This document shows, in pieces, positions 43,338 through 51,589 of a stretch of 56,796 nucleotides of DNA. The stretch is from Neoroseomonas eburnea (GTDB lineage Bacteria; Pseudomonadota; Alphaproteobacteria; Acetobacterales; Acetobacteraceae), in NCBI RefSeq assembly GCF_018129005.1, contig NZ_JAAEDL010000031.1, positions 1 to 56,796 on the forward strand, given 5' to 3'. A model generated the notes under the pieces. It did not search any database and was not told where the DNA came from. It worked only from the letters and a program-made list of their open reading frames with translations. Both the position numbers and the translations under genes were made by a program. Positions within the stretch are counted from its first letter, which is position 1; the number at the start of each line of letters is the position of its first letter.

Positions 43338-46085
43338 ATGTCGCTTCCACCAGGCCCGGCACCGCCGCGCGCACAAAACGGAGGCGGCGCCGGCTGGCAT
43401 AGCCTGGCGACGGAGCAAGCTTTGGGCCGTCTTGGTGCGGCGCCCGCGGGCCTCACGCGCGGTGAGGCCGCCCGGCGCCTCTCCGAGCACGGCCCGAACA
43501 CGCTGCCGGCGGCCGCGCCGCGCAGCGCGTTCCGGCGCTTCCTCGCTCAGTTCAACCACCTGCTGATCCAGGTCCTGATCGCCGCGGCGGCCATCACCGG
43601 GGTGCTCGGCTACTTCAAGGACGCCATCGTCATCCTGAGCGTGGTGCTGGTGAACGCCACCGTCGCCTTCGTCCAGGAAGGCCGCGCAGAGCAGGCGCTC
43701 AATGCCATCCGCGACATGCTCAGCCCGCACGCTTCCGTGCTGCGCGACGGCGCACGGATCACCGTGGACGCGGCCGATCTCGTACCCGGCGACGTGGTGC
43801 TGCTCGAGCCGGGCGAGCGCGTTCCCGCCGACCTCAGGCTGCTGCGCGCGCGCGGCCTGCGTGTCGAGGAGGCGGCGCTGACGGGCGAATCGGTGCCGGT
43901 GGACAAGACGTCCGATCCCGTGGCGGCGGACGCGCCGCTCGCCGACCGGACCTCCATGGCCTTCTCAGGAACGCTGGTCGCCGCGGGGCAGGGCATGGGC
44001 GTCGTCGTCGCCACCGGCCCGGCGACCGAGATCGGCCGCATCAGCGGCATGATCGGTGCCGTGCAGACGCTGACGACGCCGCTGCTACGCCAGATGAACC
44101 TGTTCGCCAGGCGGCTGACCGGGATCATTCTCGGACTGGCGGTCCTGATCTTCGCCTTCGCTTGGCTCTTCCGCGGTTTCGGCGCCGAGGAAGCCTTCAT
44201 GGCCGTGGTCGGCATCGCGGTGGCCTCGATCCCCGAGGGGCTGCCGGCGGTGATGACCATCACGCTCGCGATCGGCGTGCGGCGCATGGCGGCGCGCAAC
44301 GCCATCGTACGGCAATTGCCGGCGGTCGAGACTCTCGGCGCCGTTTCCGTCATCTGCTCCGACAAGACCGGCACGCTGACCCGCAACGAGATGGCGGTCG
44401 CGGTCATCGACTCCGATTTCGGCCGTTTCGAGGTCTCGGGCTCGGGCTATGCGCCCGGCGGCAGCGTCGCCCTGGCCGGCGAGACGCCAGGCCCCGCCGC
44501 GCTGGCGCTACTGCAGGAACTCGCGCAGGGCGTCGCGCTGTGCAACGACGCCGCGCTGCGCGAGCAGCCGGACGGCGGCTGGACGGTGGCGGGCGACCCG
44601 ATGGAGGGGGCGATGCTCGCCTTCGCCGCCCGGGCCGGTCTGGCGCCCGAGACGGCGCGGCTGCGCCATCCGCGGCGCGACGAGATCCCCTTCGACAGCC
44701 GCCACCGCTACATGGCGACGCTGCACGCCGGCCACGACGCTGCCTTCGTCTGCGTCAAGGGCGCGCCGGAACGGGTCTTGGCCATGTGCGCCGCGGTCCG
44801 GCGGGAAGACGGCACCGCACCGCTGGACGCCTCCGCTTGGCGTGCCCGGGCCGAGGCGCTGGCCGCCGACGGGCTGCGTGTCATCGCCGTCGCCACCAGG
44901 GCCGACGTGCCGCACGGCACCGACACCCTGGCGCCCGCCGACATCGAGGGCGGGCTCGTGCTGCTGGGGCTGCTCGGGCTGATCGACCCGCCGCGCGAGG
45001 AGGCGATCGCCGCGGTGGCGGAATGCCAGGCCGCCGGCATCCGCGTGAAGATGATCACCGGCGATCACGCCGCGACCGCGAGCGCGATCGCGCGCCAGGT
45101 CGGGTTGCGCGGCGCGGGGTCGGTGGTCACCGGCGCCGAGCTTGACACGCTCGACGACGCGACGCTGCGCGTGCGCGTGTTGGAGAGCGATGTCTTCGCC
45201 CGCACCAGCCCCGAGCACAAGCTGCGCCTGGTCGAGGCGCTGCAGGCCGGGGGCGCCGTCGTCGCCATGACCGGCGACGGGGTGAACGATGCCCCCGCGC
45301 TCAAGCGCGCCGATGTCGGCGTGGCGATGGGCCGCAAGGGCACCGAGGCGGCCAAGGAAGCGGCCGAGATGGTGCTGGCCGACGACAACTTCGCCACCAT
45401 CGCCGCCGCCGTGCGGGCCGGGCGCACGGTCTACGACAACCTCACCAAGACCGTGACCTTCCTGCTGCCGATCAATGGCGGCGAGGCGATGAGCATCGTG
45501 CTGGCGATCCTGCTCGGCACGCAATTGCCGATCACGCCGACGCAGATCCTGTGGGTGAACATGGTGAGCTCGGTCGCACTCGCGCTCACCCTCGCCTTCG
45601 AGCCGACCGAGCCCGGTACCATGCGCCTGCCGCCGCGCCCGGCCGACCAGCCGCTCCTCACCGGCTTCGTGGTCTGGCGCATCGTCTTCGTCTCGCTGCT
45701 GTTCTTCGGCTGCGTCTTCGGCATGTTCAAATACGCCACCGCGCAGGGGCTGTCGGTCGAGACGGCACGGACCATGGCCGTCAACACGCTGGTGGCGGCC
45801 GAAGTCGCCTATTTGTTCAGCGTTCGCTACCGGCACGGCGCTTCCTTGACCTGGCGCGGGATGCTCGGCACCCGGGCAGTGCTGCTCGGCGTCGCGGCCG
45901 TCATCGTCCTGCAGTTGCTTTTCACCTACGCTGAGCCCATGCAGGTGCTCTTCGCGTCGCGCCCGCTGGACCCGCTCGGGGAAGGATTGCCCGTGCTGGC
46001 GGTCGCAGTGTTGATCTTCGCGCTGCTGGAGATGGAGAAATTGGCGATACGTTGCCTGCGCCCCTTAGTCGTGTCCGCTGCCTGA
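43338..46085 (+). CDS. P2-type cation-transporting ATPase
   Basis: A 915-residue P-type ATPase. Motifs: actuator TGES (182-185), membrane PEGLP (299-303), phosphorylated Asp342 in SDKTGTLT, KGAPERV nucleotide-binding segment, and TGDGVNDAP (645-653). The N-terminal cation_ATPase_N region (LTRGEAARRLSEHGPN) and six C-terminal helices place it in the calcium/sodium-type P2 group; the ion is not certain. Start ATG 43338 with GAGGAG upstream. It leads a possible operon with PsiE, patatin and GntP genes. Confidence 0.9.
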   Translation: MSLPPGPAPPRAQNGGGAGWHSLATEQALGRLGAAPAGLTRGEAARRLSEHGPNTLPAAAPRSAFRRFLAQFNHLLIQVLIAAAAITGVLGYFKDAIVILSVVLVNATVAFVQEGRAEQALNAIRDMLSPHASVLRDGARITVDAADLVPGDVVLLEPGERVPADLRLLRARGLRVEEAALTGESVPVDKTSDPVAADAPLADRTSMAFSGTLVAAGQGMGVVVATGPATEIGRISGMIGAVQTLTTPLLRQMNLFARRLTGIILGLAVLIFAFAWLFRGFGAEEAFMAVVGIAVASIPEGLPAVMTITLAIGVRRMAARNAIVRQLPAVETLGAVSVICSDKTGTLTRNEMAVAVIDSDFGRFEVSGSGYAPGGSVALAGETPGPAALALLQELAQGVALCNDAALREQPDGGWTVAGDPMEGAMLAFAARAGLAPETARLRHPRRDEIPFDSRHRYMATLHAGHDAAFVCVKGAPERVLAMCAAVRREDGTAPLDASAWRARAEALAADGLRVIAVATRADVPHGTDTLAPADIEGGLVLLGLLGLIDPPREEAIAAVAECQAAGIRVKMITGDHAATASAIARQVGLRGAGSVVTGAELDTLDDATLRVRVLESDVFARTSPEHKLRLVEALQAGGAVVAMTGDGVNDAPALKRADVGVAMGRKGTEAAKEAAEMVLADDNFATIAAAVRAGRTVYDNLTKTVTFLLPINGGEAMSIVLAILLGTQLPITPTQILWVNMVSSVALALTLAFEPTEPGTMRLPPRPADQPLLTGFVVWRIVFVSLLFFGCVFGMFKYATAQGLSVETARTMAVNTLVAAEVAYLFSVRYRHGASLTWRGMLGTRAVLLGVAAVIVLQLLFTYAEPMQVLFASRPLDPLGEGLPVLAVAVLIFALLEMEKLAIRCLRPLVVSAA

Positions 46086-46125
46086 TTGCCACCACCTGCC
46101 ATCGCCCCAATAAGAAGGATCCGAC

Positions 46126-46620
46126 ATGGCGCCGGACCAGGAACCCCTCATCGACCGGCTGCAATACGTCATCCGCATGTGTGTCCGCGCCATGGCGGTC
46201 ATGATGGTGTTCGTGATCATCATGGGAGTAGTGGATGTCGGCTGGGTGATCTGGCAGCGTCTCGCCTCGCCGCCGCGCTTCATCCTGACCATTGCCGACA
46301 TGCTGGCGACCTTCGGCGCCTTCATGGCCGTGCTGGTTGCCATCGAGATCTTCGTCAACATCACGATCTACCTGCGCGAGGAAGTCATCCACATCAAGAT
46401 CGTCATCGCCACCGCCCTGATGGCGGTGGCGCGGAAGGTGATCATCCTGGACCAGGAGACGACCCAGCCGATGGAGATGTTCGGACTCGCTCTTCTGGTC
46501 GTCGCAACGAGTGTCGGCTACTGGCTGGTCCAGAACACGCCCCCGGTCAGCGTGCGGTTGGCGCGGAAGGACAACGCCGAAACACCGCCAGCCCGCCGCG
46601 ACGGGGACGCCGGCACTTGA
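46126..46620 (+). CDS. PsiE-family membrane protein
   Basis: A 164-residue protein with four helices and the PsiE signature FVNITIYLREEVIHIKIV, then ATALMAVARKVIILD. Named for phosphate-starvation induction in enterobacteria; function unknown. AAGAAGGA precedes ATG 46126. It lies 40 bases after the ATPase gene and its stop lies 26 bases before the patatin ATG. Confidence 0.85.
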   Translation: MAPDQEPLIDRLQYVIRMCVRAMAVMMVFVIIMGVVDVGWVIWQRLASPPRFILTIADMLATFGAFMAVLVAIEIFVNITIYLREEVIHIKIVIATALMAVARKVIILDQETTQPMEMFGLALLVVATSVGYWLVQNTPPVSVRLARKDNAETPPARRDGDAGT

Positions 46621-46646
46621 CCGCCCGCCCGCCATCCGGCACCGCA

Positions 46647-47705
46647 ATGCCGCCGGTCCGGCTCGAACTCGCGCTGCAGGGCGGCGGTGCGCATGGCGCC
46701 TTCACCTGGGGCGCGCTGGAGCGGCTGCTCAACGAGGACGGCATCGAAATCGTGGCCATCAGCGGCGCGAGCGCCGGGGCGGTCAATGCCGTGCTGCTGG
46801 CGCACGGGCTGATGGAGGGCGGCCGCCCGGCGGCGCAGCGCACCCTGTGGCAGTTCTGGAAGAGTGTCAGCCGCGCGGCGCAGGCGGCGCGGCTCGCGGC
46901 CGGTCCCTTCGGCGCGGCGCTGCCCGAATGGGCGCCCTTCGCGCTGTGGTCGGCCACCCAGGCCGCCTGGCGCGCCTTCGCCGAGACGGCGATCGGCGGG
47001 CTCGGCGGCGGCACGGCACTGGGCCAGAATCTCAACCCGCTGCGCCGCCTGCTGGCCGAGGCGGTGGATTTCGAGCGCCTGCGCGCCGCCGACGCGCCGC
47101 GGCTGTTCCTCTCGGCGACCGACGTCGCGACCGGCGCCTTGCGTGTCTTCCGCAACGCCGACCTGACGCCCGAGGCTGTGCTGGCCTCGGCCTGCCTGCC
47201 GCATCTGTTCCGCGCCGTCGAGATCGACGGCCGCGCCTACTGGGATGGCGGCTACCTGGCCAATCCGCCGCTGGCGCCGCTGATCGCCGAAGCCGACGCG
47301 AGCGACCTGCTGATCGTCCAGCTCACCCCGCAGGAACGGCGCGAGGCGCCGCGCGGCGCCGCCGCGACCGCGGAGCGGCTGAACGAGATCGTCTTCAACG
47401 CGAGCCTGGTGAACGAACTGCGGGCGATCGCCGCGCTCCAGCGCGCGCTGGCAGAGGGCGGCGGGGCGGGTGCCGGCGCCGAGCCGCTGTTCAACCGGCT
47501 CGGCTCGCTGCGGCTGCACCGGATCAGCGCCGACGAAAGCGTCTTCGCGCCCGGCGACAGGGCGCGCCTGCCCGAGTGGTCCTATCTGCAGTGCCTGCAC
47601 CAGCAGGGCTTCGATGCCGCCGGCGCCTGGCTCGCGCGCCACCGCGCCGATCTCGGCCGGCGCGCCACGCTGGCCGTCCCGCCCGACGCCGGAATGCTGC
47701 CGTGA
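46647..47705 (+). CDS. Patatin-like phospholipase
   Basis: A 352-residue patatin-family lipid hydrolase. The oxyanion loop LQGGGAHGAF and nucleophile motif ISGASAGAVNA (G-x-S-x-G) occur near residues 9-45, and the catalytic Asp is in YWDGGYLANPP. It probably releases fatty acids from phospholipids or acts on related esters. ATG 46647 chosen; TTG 46617, which overlaps the PsiE stop, is an alternative that would add ten residues. The stop overlaps the GntP gene start (GTGA). Confidence 0.87.
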   Translation: MPPVRLELALQGGGAHGAFTWGALERLLNEDGIEIVAISGASAGAVNAVLLAHGLMEGGRPAAQRTLWQFWKSVSRAAQAARLAAGPFGAALPEWAPFALWSATQAAWRAFAETAIGGLGGGTALGQNLNPLRRLLAEAVDFERLRAADAPRLFLSATDVATGALRVFRNADLTPEAVLASACLPHLFRAVEIDGRAYWDGGYLANPPLAPLIAEADASDLLIVQLTPQERREAPRGAAATAERLNEIVFNASLVNELRAIAALQRALAEGGGAGAGAEPLFNRLGSLRLHRISADESVFAPGDRARLPEWSYLQCLHQQGFDAAGAWLARHRADLGRRATLAVPPDAGMLP

Positions 47706-49144
47706 GCGGCATCCTCGGCATCCTCGCCGCGCTGGCGCTGCTGATCCTGCTCGCCTATCGCGGGGTCAGCGTGCTGGTCGCCGCCCCGCTCGCCGCCCTG
47801 GCCGCGGTGCTGGCGGCGGGCGCGCCGGCGCTGGCCTCGCTCACCCATGTCATGATGCCCGCGCTCGGCGGCTTCCTCGCGCAGTTCCTCGCGCTGTTCG
47901 TGCTCGGCGCCATCTTCGGCAAGCTGATGGAGGAGACCGGCGCGGCGCGCGCCCTGGCCGCGGCGCTGGCGGCGCGGCTCGGCCCGGCCAACGCCATCCC
48001 GGCGGTGGTGCTGGCCTGCGCGGCGCTGACCTATGGCGGGGTGTCGCTGTTCGTCGTCGCCTTCGCGGTGCAGCCGCTGGCCGCGGAGCTGTTCGCCCGC
48101 GCCCGCCTGCCGCGCGCGCTGATCCCGGCGACCATCGCGCTCGGCGCCTTCACCTTCACCATGACCGCGCTGCCCGGCACGCCGGCGATCCAGAACGCCA
48201 TCCCGATGCCGTTCTTCGGCACCACCGCCTTCGCCGCCCCCGGGCTCGGGCTGATCGGCGGCGCGGTGATGCTGGGCTTCGGCCTCGCCTGGCTGCTGTG
48301 GCGGGCGCGGCGCGGCCGCTTCGCCGCCGATGCGCCGGAGCCACCGCCGCCCGCGCCGGCGCGACTGCGCGAGATGGCGCAGGGCGAAGGCTTCGACATC
48401 GCCGAGGCGCAGCGCGACGGCGCCGCCGCGGCCGCCGCGCCGCCGCCGCTGGCGCTCGCCGCCGCGCCGATCCTGCTGGTGGTGGCGCTGAACGGGCTGT
48501 TCGCCGGCCTGGTCCTGCCCGCCCTGCTGGCCGGGCAGCCGGCCGATCCGCGCCTGGGCGGGGCGGATCCGGCGAAGCTGATCGGGTATTGGGCGATCCT
48601 GCTCGCGCTCGCCGCCACCATCGTGCTGACCGTGCTGGCCAACCGCCGCCGCCTGCCGCGGCTGGGCGAGACCCTCGGCGCAGGCGCCAATGCCGCGGCG
48701 ATCCCCGCGCTGAACACGGCGGTGCTGGTGGGATTCGGCGCGGTGGTCGCCTCGCTGCCGGCCTTTGCCCTGGTCCGCGACGCGGTGCTCGGCATCGCGC
48801 CGGGCAATCCGCTGGTCTCGCTCTCCATCGCGGTGAACATCCTGGCCGGCATCACCGGCTCCGCCTCGGGCGGGATGAGCATCGCGCTCGGCACCATGGG
48901 CGAGACCTATCTCGCGCGCGGGCTCGCCGCCGGCATCGCGCCGGAAGTGCTGCACCGGGTGACCGCCATCGCCACCGGCGGGCTCGATGCGCTGCCGCAC
49001 AGCGGCGCGGTGGTCACGCTGCTGGCGATCTGCCGGCTGACCCACCGCGAAGCCTATGCCGACATCTTCGCCGTCGCCTGCGCCGGGCCGATCCTGGCGC
49101 TGGTGGTCGTGCTCGTCCTCGCCGGGCGGTTCGGCGCGTTCTGA
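47702..49144 (+). CDS. GntP-family permease
   Basis: A 480-residue transporter of the GntP/ion-transporter group with about 12-14 helices; typical segments are YGGVSLFVVAFAVQPLAAELF, TFTMTALPGTPAIQNAIP and AIATGGLDALPHSGAVVTLL. Substrates of the family are gluconate, hydroxyacids or citrate. GTG 47702 overlaps the patatin stop by 4 bases. It ends 12 bases before the convergent exchanger gene. Confidence 0.87.
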   Translation: MSGILGILAALALLILLAYRGVSVLVAAPLAALAAVLAAGAPALASLTHVMMPALGGFLAQFLALFVLGAIFGKLMEETGAARALAAALAARLGPANAIPAVVLACAALTYGGVSLFVVAFAVQPLAAELFARARLPRALIPATIALGAFTFTMTALPGTPAIQNAIPMPFFGTTAFAAPGLGLIGGAVMLGFGLAWLLWRARRGRFAADAPEPPPPAPARLREMAQGEGFDIAEAQRDGAAAAAAPPPLALAAAPILLVVALNGLFAGLVLPALLAGQPADPRLGGADPAKLIGYWAILLALAATIVLTVLANRRRLPRLGETLGAGANAAAIPALNTAVLVGFGAVVASLPAFALVRDAVLGIAPGNPLVSLSIAVNILAGITGSASGGMSIALGTMGETYLARGLAAGIAPEVLHRVTAIATGGLDALPHSGAVVTLLAICRLTHREAYADIFAVACAGPILALVVVLVLAGRFGAF

Positions 49145-49156
49145 GCGCGGCCCACG

Positions 49157-50158
49157 TCACGCCGCCGGCCAGATCGACCAGACATACAACGCGTAGAGCG
49201 CGAGCAGCCCCGCGCCCTCCCGGCGGCCGATCCGCCAACCGGTCCGCGCCACCAGCAGCAGCAGCAAGGACACGCCGAGCATCACCCAGCCATCGTAGGC
49301 GACGATCGCCGCGGGTATGGGCGTGGGCGCGATCAGCGCCGTCGCCCCGCCGATGCCGAGGATGTTGTAGATGTTGGAGCCGAGCACGTTGCCCAGCGCC
49401 ACATCGGCGTGGCGGCGCAGCGCGGCGATCACCGAGGTCACCAGTTCGGGCAGCGAGGTGCCGATCGCGACGATGGTCAGCCCGATCACCGTCTCCGACA
49501 CGCCGAGGCCGCGCGCCAGGCCGACCGCGCCGTCCACCAACAGGCCGCCGCCGAGCACCACCACCGCGAGCCCGCCGAAGGCGAAGCCGACCGAGATCGC
49601 GACCCCCTTCCAGCCCGCCCCCGGCGCCGAGGCGTTGGTCGCATGCAGCCCGCTCGGGTGGACCTCCTCGAAGGCCTGCGCCTTCTCGAAGGCGGCGGCG
49701 TGGTCGGGTTCGCCGCGGCGCTCCTCGCGCCAGGCATAGGCGACATAGGCGACCAGCCCGAGCAGGAACAGCGTGCCCACCGCGCGGTCGAGCGTGCCGA
49801 ACAGGCTGACGCCAGTGAAGGCCAGCGCCACCGCCGCGACGATTGTCCCGTCGCGCCGCAGCGCGCCGCGGCCGACGGCGATCGGCGTGATCAGCGCGGC
49901 GAGCCCGAGGATCACCAGGATGTTGGCGATGTTGGAGCCGACGATGTTGCCCACCGCGATCCCCGGCGAGTCCGCCAGGGAGGCCTTGACGCTGGTCACC
50001 AGCTCGGGCGTCGAGGTGCCGAAGCCGACCAGGGTGAGGCCGATCAGCAGCGGCGACACGCCCATTCGCTCGGCGATCTGCACGGCGCCGCGCACGAACA
50101 GCTCCCCGCCCGCCACCAGCAGGATCAGGCCACCCGCGATCAGAAGAGCGTCGTTCAT
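49157..50158 (-). CDS. CaCA-family Na+/Ca2+ exchanger (YrbG-like)
   Basis: A 333-residue protein of ten helices with two alpha-repeats carrying the ion-binding motifs VGFGTSTPELVTSVKASL with GNIVGSNIANIL, and IAIGTSLPELVTSVIAALR with GNVLGSNIYNIL. It exchanges sodium or protons for calcium at the inner membrane. Start ATG 50158; no strong ribosome site seen. Convergent with the GntP gene. Confidence 0.9.
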   Translation of the reverse strand: MNDALLIAGGLILLVAGGELFVRGAVQIAERMGVSPLLIGLTLVGFGTSTPELVTSVKASLADSPGIAVGNIVGSNIANILVILGLAALITPIAVGRGALRRDGTIVAAVALAFTGVSLFGTLDRAVGTLFLLGLVAYVAYAWREERRGEPDHAAAFEKAQAFEEVHPSGLHATNASAPGAGWKGVAISVGFAFGGLAVVVLGGGLLVDGAVGLARGLGVSETVIGLTIVAIGTSLPELVTSVIAALRRHADVALGNVLGSNIYNILGIGGATALIAPTPIPAAIVAYDGWVMLGVSLLLLLVARTGWRIGRREGAGLLALYALYVWSIWPAA

Positions 50159-50370
50159 TGGTCGTCCTCATGTTGGCAGGTCCCGATCGGCGGGCGGCGC
50201 ACGAATCCGGCCCGTGGAGTCTGGGCAGATCCGACGGGCCCTGTCATGCCTGCCGTATCGTCTCCCTCGGAAGCGTCCGGAAGGCCAAAGGCCCCGCCGC
50301 CAGCGAGATGCCCCGTGTCGGCCCGGAACTGCGCGGGCGCGCGGCTGCGATCGTACTACAGCACGGACGG

Positions 50371-50844
50371 TCAGGGCGCAGCGCCGCGCGCGTCGCCCGG
50401 ACCGGCGGGCCGCGCCGGGCCGTCCGGCGCACCCGGCATGGACGCGATGGCCGGCGCCGGGATGGCAGCGGCCTGCTGCACCGGGGCGGGAGAGGCGGTT
50501 TCGTCATCAATGGCATGGCGCGGCAGCACGCCGGCCAGCGCGTCCTCGGCGCTGCCCGCCCACAGCGGCGCACCGCCGATATAGGCGGCGCGGCCGAGCG
50601 CATGCGAGGAAAGCGGCACCGTCACTAGCAGGAACAGCACGATCAGCCCGACGCGCAGCCAGGCATCACCGCTGCCGAAGGCGAGGCCGGCGCCGATCAG
50701 GATCAGTCCCGCGCCGACCACCCCCGCCTTGGTGGCGGCGTGCATCCGGAGGAAGGCGTCGGGCAGCCGCGCCACGCCGATCGCCGCGATCAGCGCGATG
50801 GCGGCGCCCAGCACCAGCAGCAGGGCGGCGAGCGCGTCAGTCAT
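50371..50844 (-). CDS. mrpG: MrpG subunit (second Mrp locus)
   Basis: A 157-residue MnhG/MrpG protein: the first 95 residues are the family domain (IGVARLPDAFLRMHAATKAG, VGAGLILIGAGLAFG, LFLLVTVPLSSHALGRAAY). The last 50 residues are a Pro/Ala-rich tail not usual for MrpG. Start ATG 50844 overlaps the mrpF stop by 8 bases. Last gene of the locus. Confidence 0.85.
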   Translation of the reverse strand: MTDALAALLLVLGAAIALIAAIGVARLPDAFLRMHAATKAGVVGAGLILIGAGLAFGSGDAWLRVGLIVLFLLVTVPLSSHALGRAAYIGGAPLWAGSAEDALAGVLPRHAIDDETASPAPVQQAAAIPAPAIASMPGAPDGPARPAGPGDARGAAP

Positions 50845-51145
50845 CGCGCGCCTCCGGCGGGCGGGAGGCGCGCGCGATGAAGGCGGCGACGCCCACCGCG
50901 CCGACGAAGCCCACGAGGCCGAGGCCGAGCGCGACATCGAGCAGCGCGAGGTGCCCGCTGGCCAGCGCCGCGAGCGCGGTGGCGCTGACCGCGAGCAGGC
51001 CGAGCAGGTCCATCGCCACCGCGCGGTCGGCGATGCCCGGGCCGCGCAGCATCCGCCAGCCGGTGAGCGCGACCGCGACCGCCAGCAGCATGTAGCAGGC
51101 GGCGGCCAGCAGCAGGCCGAACAGCAGGGCGAGCAGCGTTTCCAT
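50837..51145 (-). CDS. mrpF: MrpF subunit (second Mrp locus)
   Basis: A 102-residue MnhF/MrpF protein: three helices, the pattern LRGPGIADRAVAMDLLGLLAV, and a cytoplasmic tail. ATG 51145 lies only 36 bases after the mrpB stop; mrpC, mrpD and mrpE, which normally stand in between, are absent. Confidence 0.87.
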   Translation of the reverse strand: METLLALLFGLLLAAACYMLLAVAVALTGWRMLRGPGIADRAVAMDLLGLLAVSATALAALASGHLALLDVALGLGLVGFVGAVGVAAFIARASRPPEARDD

Positions 51146-51181
51146 CTCAGAGCCGCCCCGCCCGTGCGAACCGTGCCGCCT

Positions 51182-51589
51182 TCATGCCGCGTCCTCGCCC
51201 AGGAAGGGCAGCACAAAGGCCAGCGCGAAGCCCAGCACCACGAGATAGACGCCGATGTCGAAGGGGATCGCGGTGCCGATCGGCAGGCCCTCCATCCACT
51301 GGTGCGTCAGCAGCGGCTCGGCGTGCAGCAGCAGCGCCGGCAGGCCGGAGCCGGCGGCCAGCAGCAGCCCGATGCCGCCCCAGGCCAGCGGGTCGAGCCG
51401 CAGCACGCGCCGCGTCGCCGCCGGGCCGCGCGCCAGCGCGTGGAAGACGAAGCCGAGCGCGCCGATCAGCCCGCCGATGAACCCGCCGCCCGGCTCGTTG
51501 TGGCCGCGCAGCAGCACGAAGACCGACAGCGCGACGCAGGCCCACAGCACGTAGCGCGCCGAGGCGCGCAGGATCAGGCTGTCCAGCAT
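51182..51589 (-). CDS. mrpB: MrpB subunit (second Mrp locus)
   Basis: A 135-residue MnhB/MrpB protein: LILRASARYVLWACVALSVF, RGHNEPGGGFIGGLIGALGFV and TAIPFDIGVYLVVLGF are the family landmarks. ATG 51589 overlaps the final base of the mrpA stop (TGATG). The longer upstream frame is antisense-like and rejected. Confidence 0.87.
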   Translation of the reverse strand: MLDSLILRASARYVLWACVALSVFVLLRGHNEPGGGFIGGLIGALGFVFHALARGPAATRRVLRLDPLAWGGIGLLLAAGSGLPALLLHAEPLLTHQWMEGLPIGTAIPFDIGVYLVVLGFALAFVLPFLGEDAA

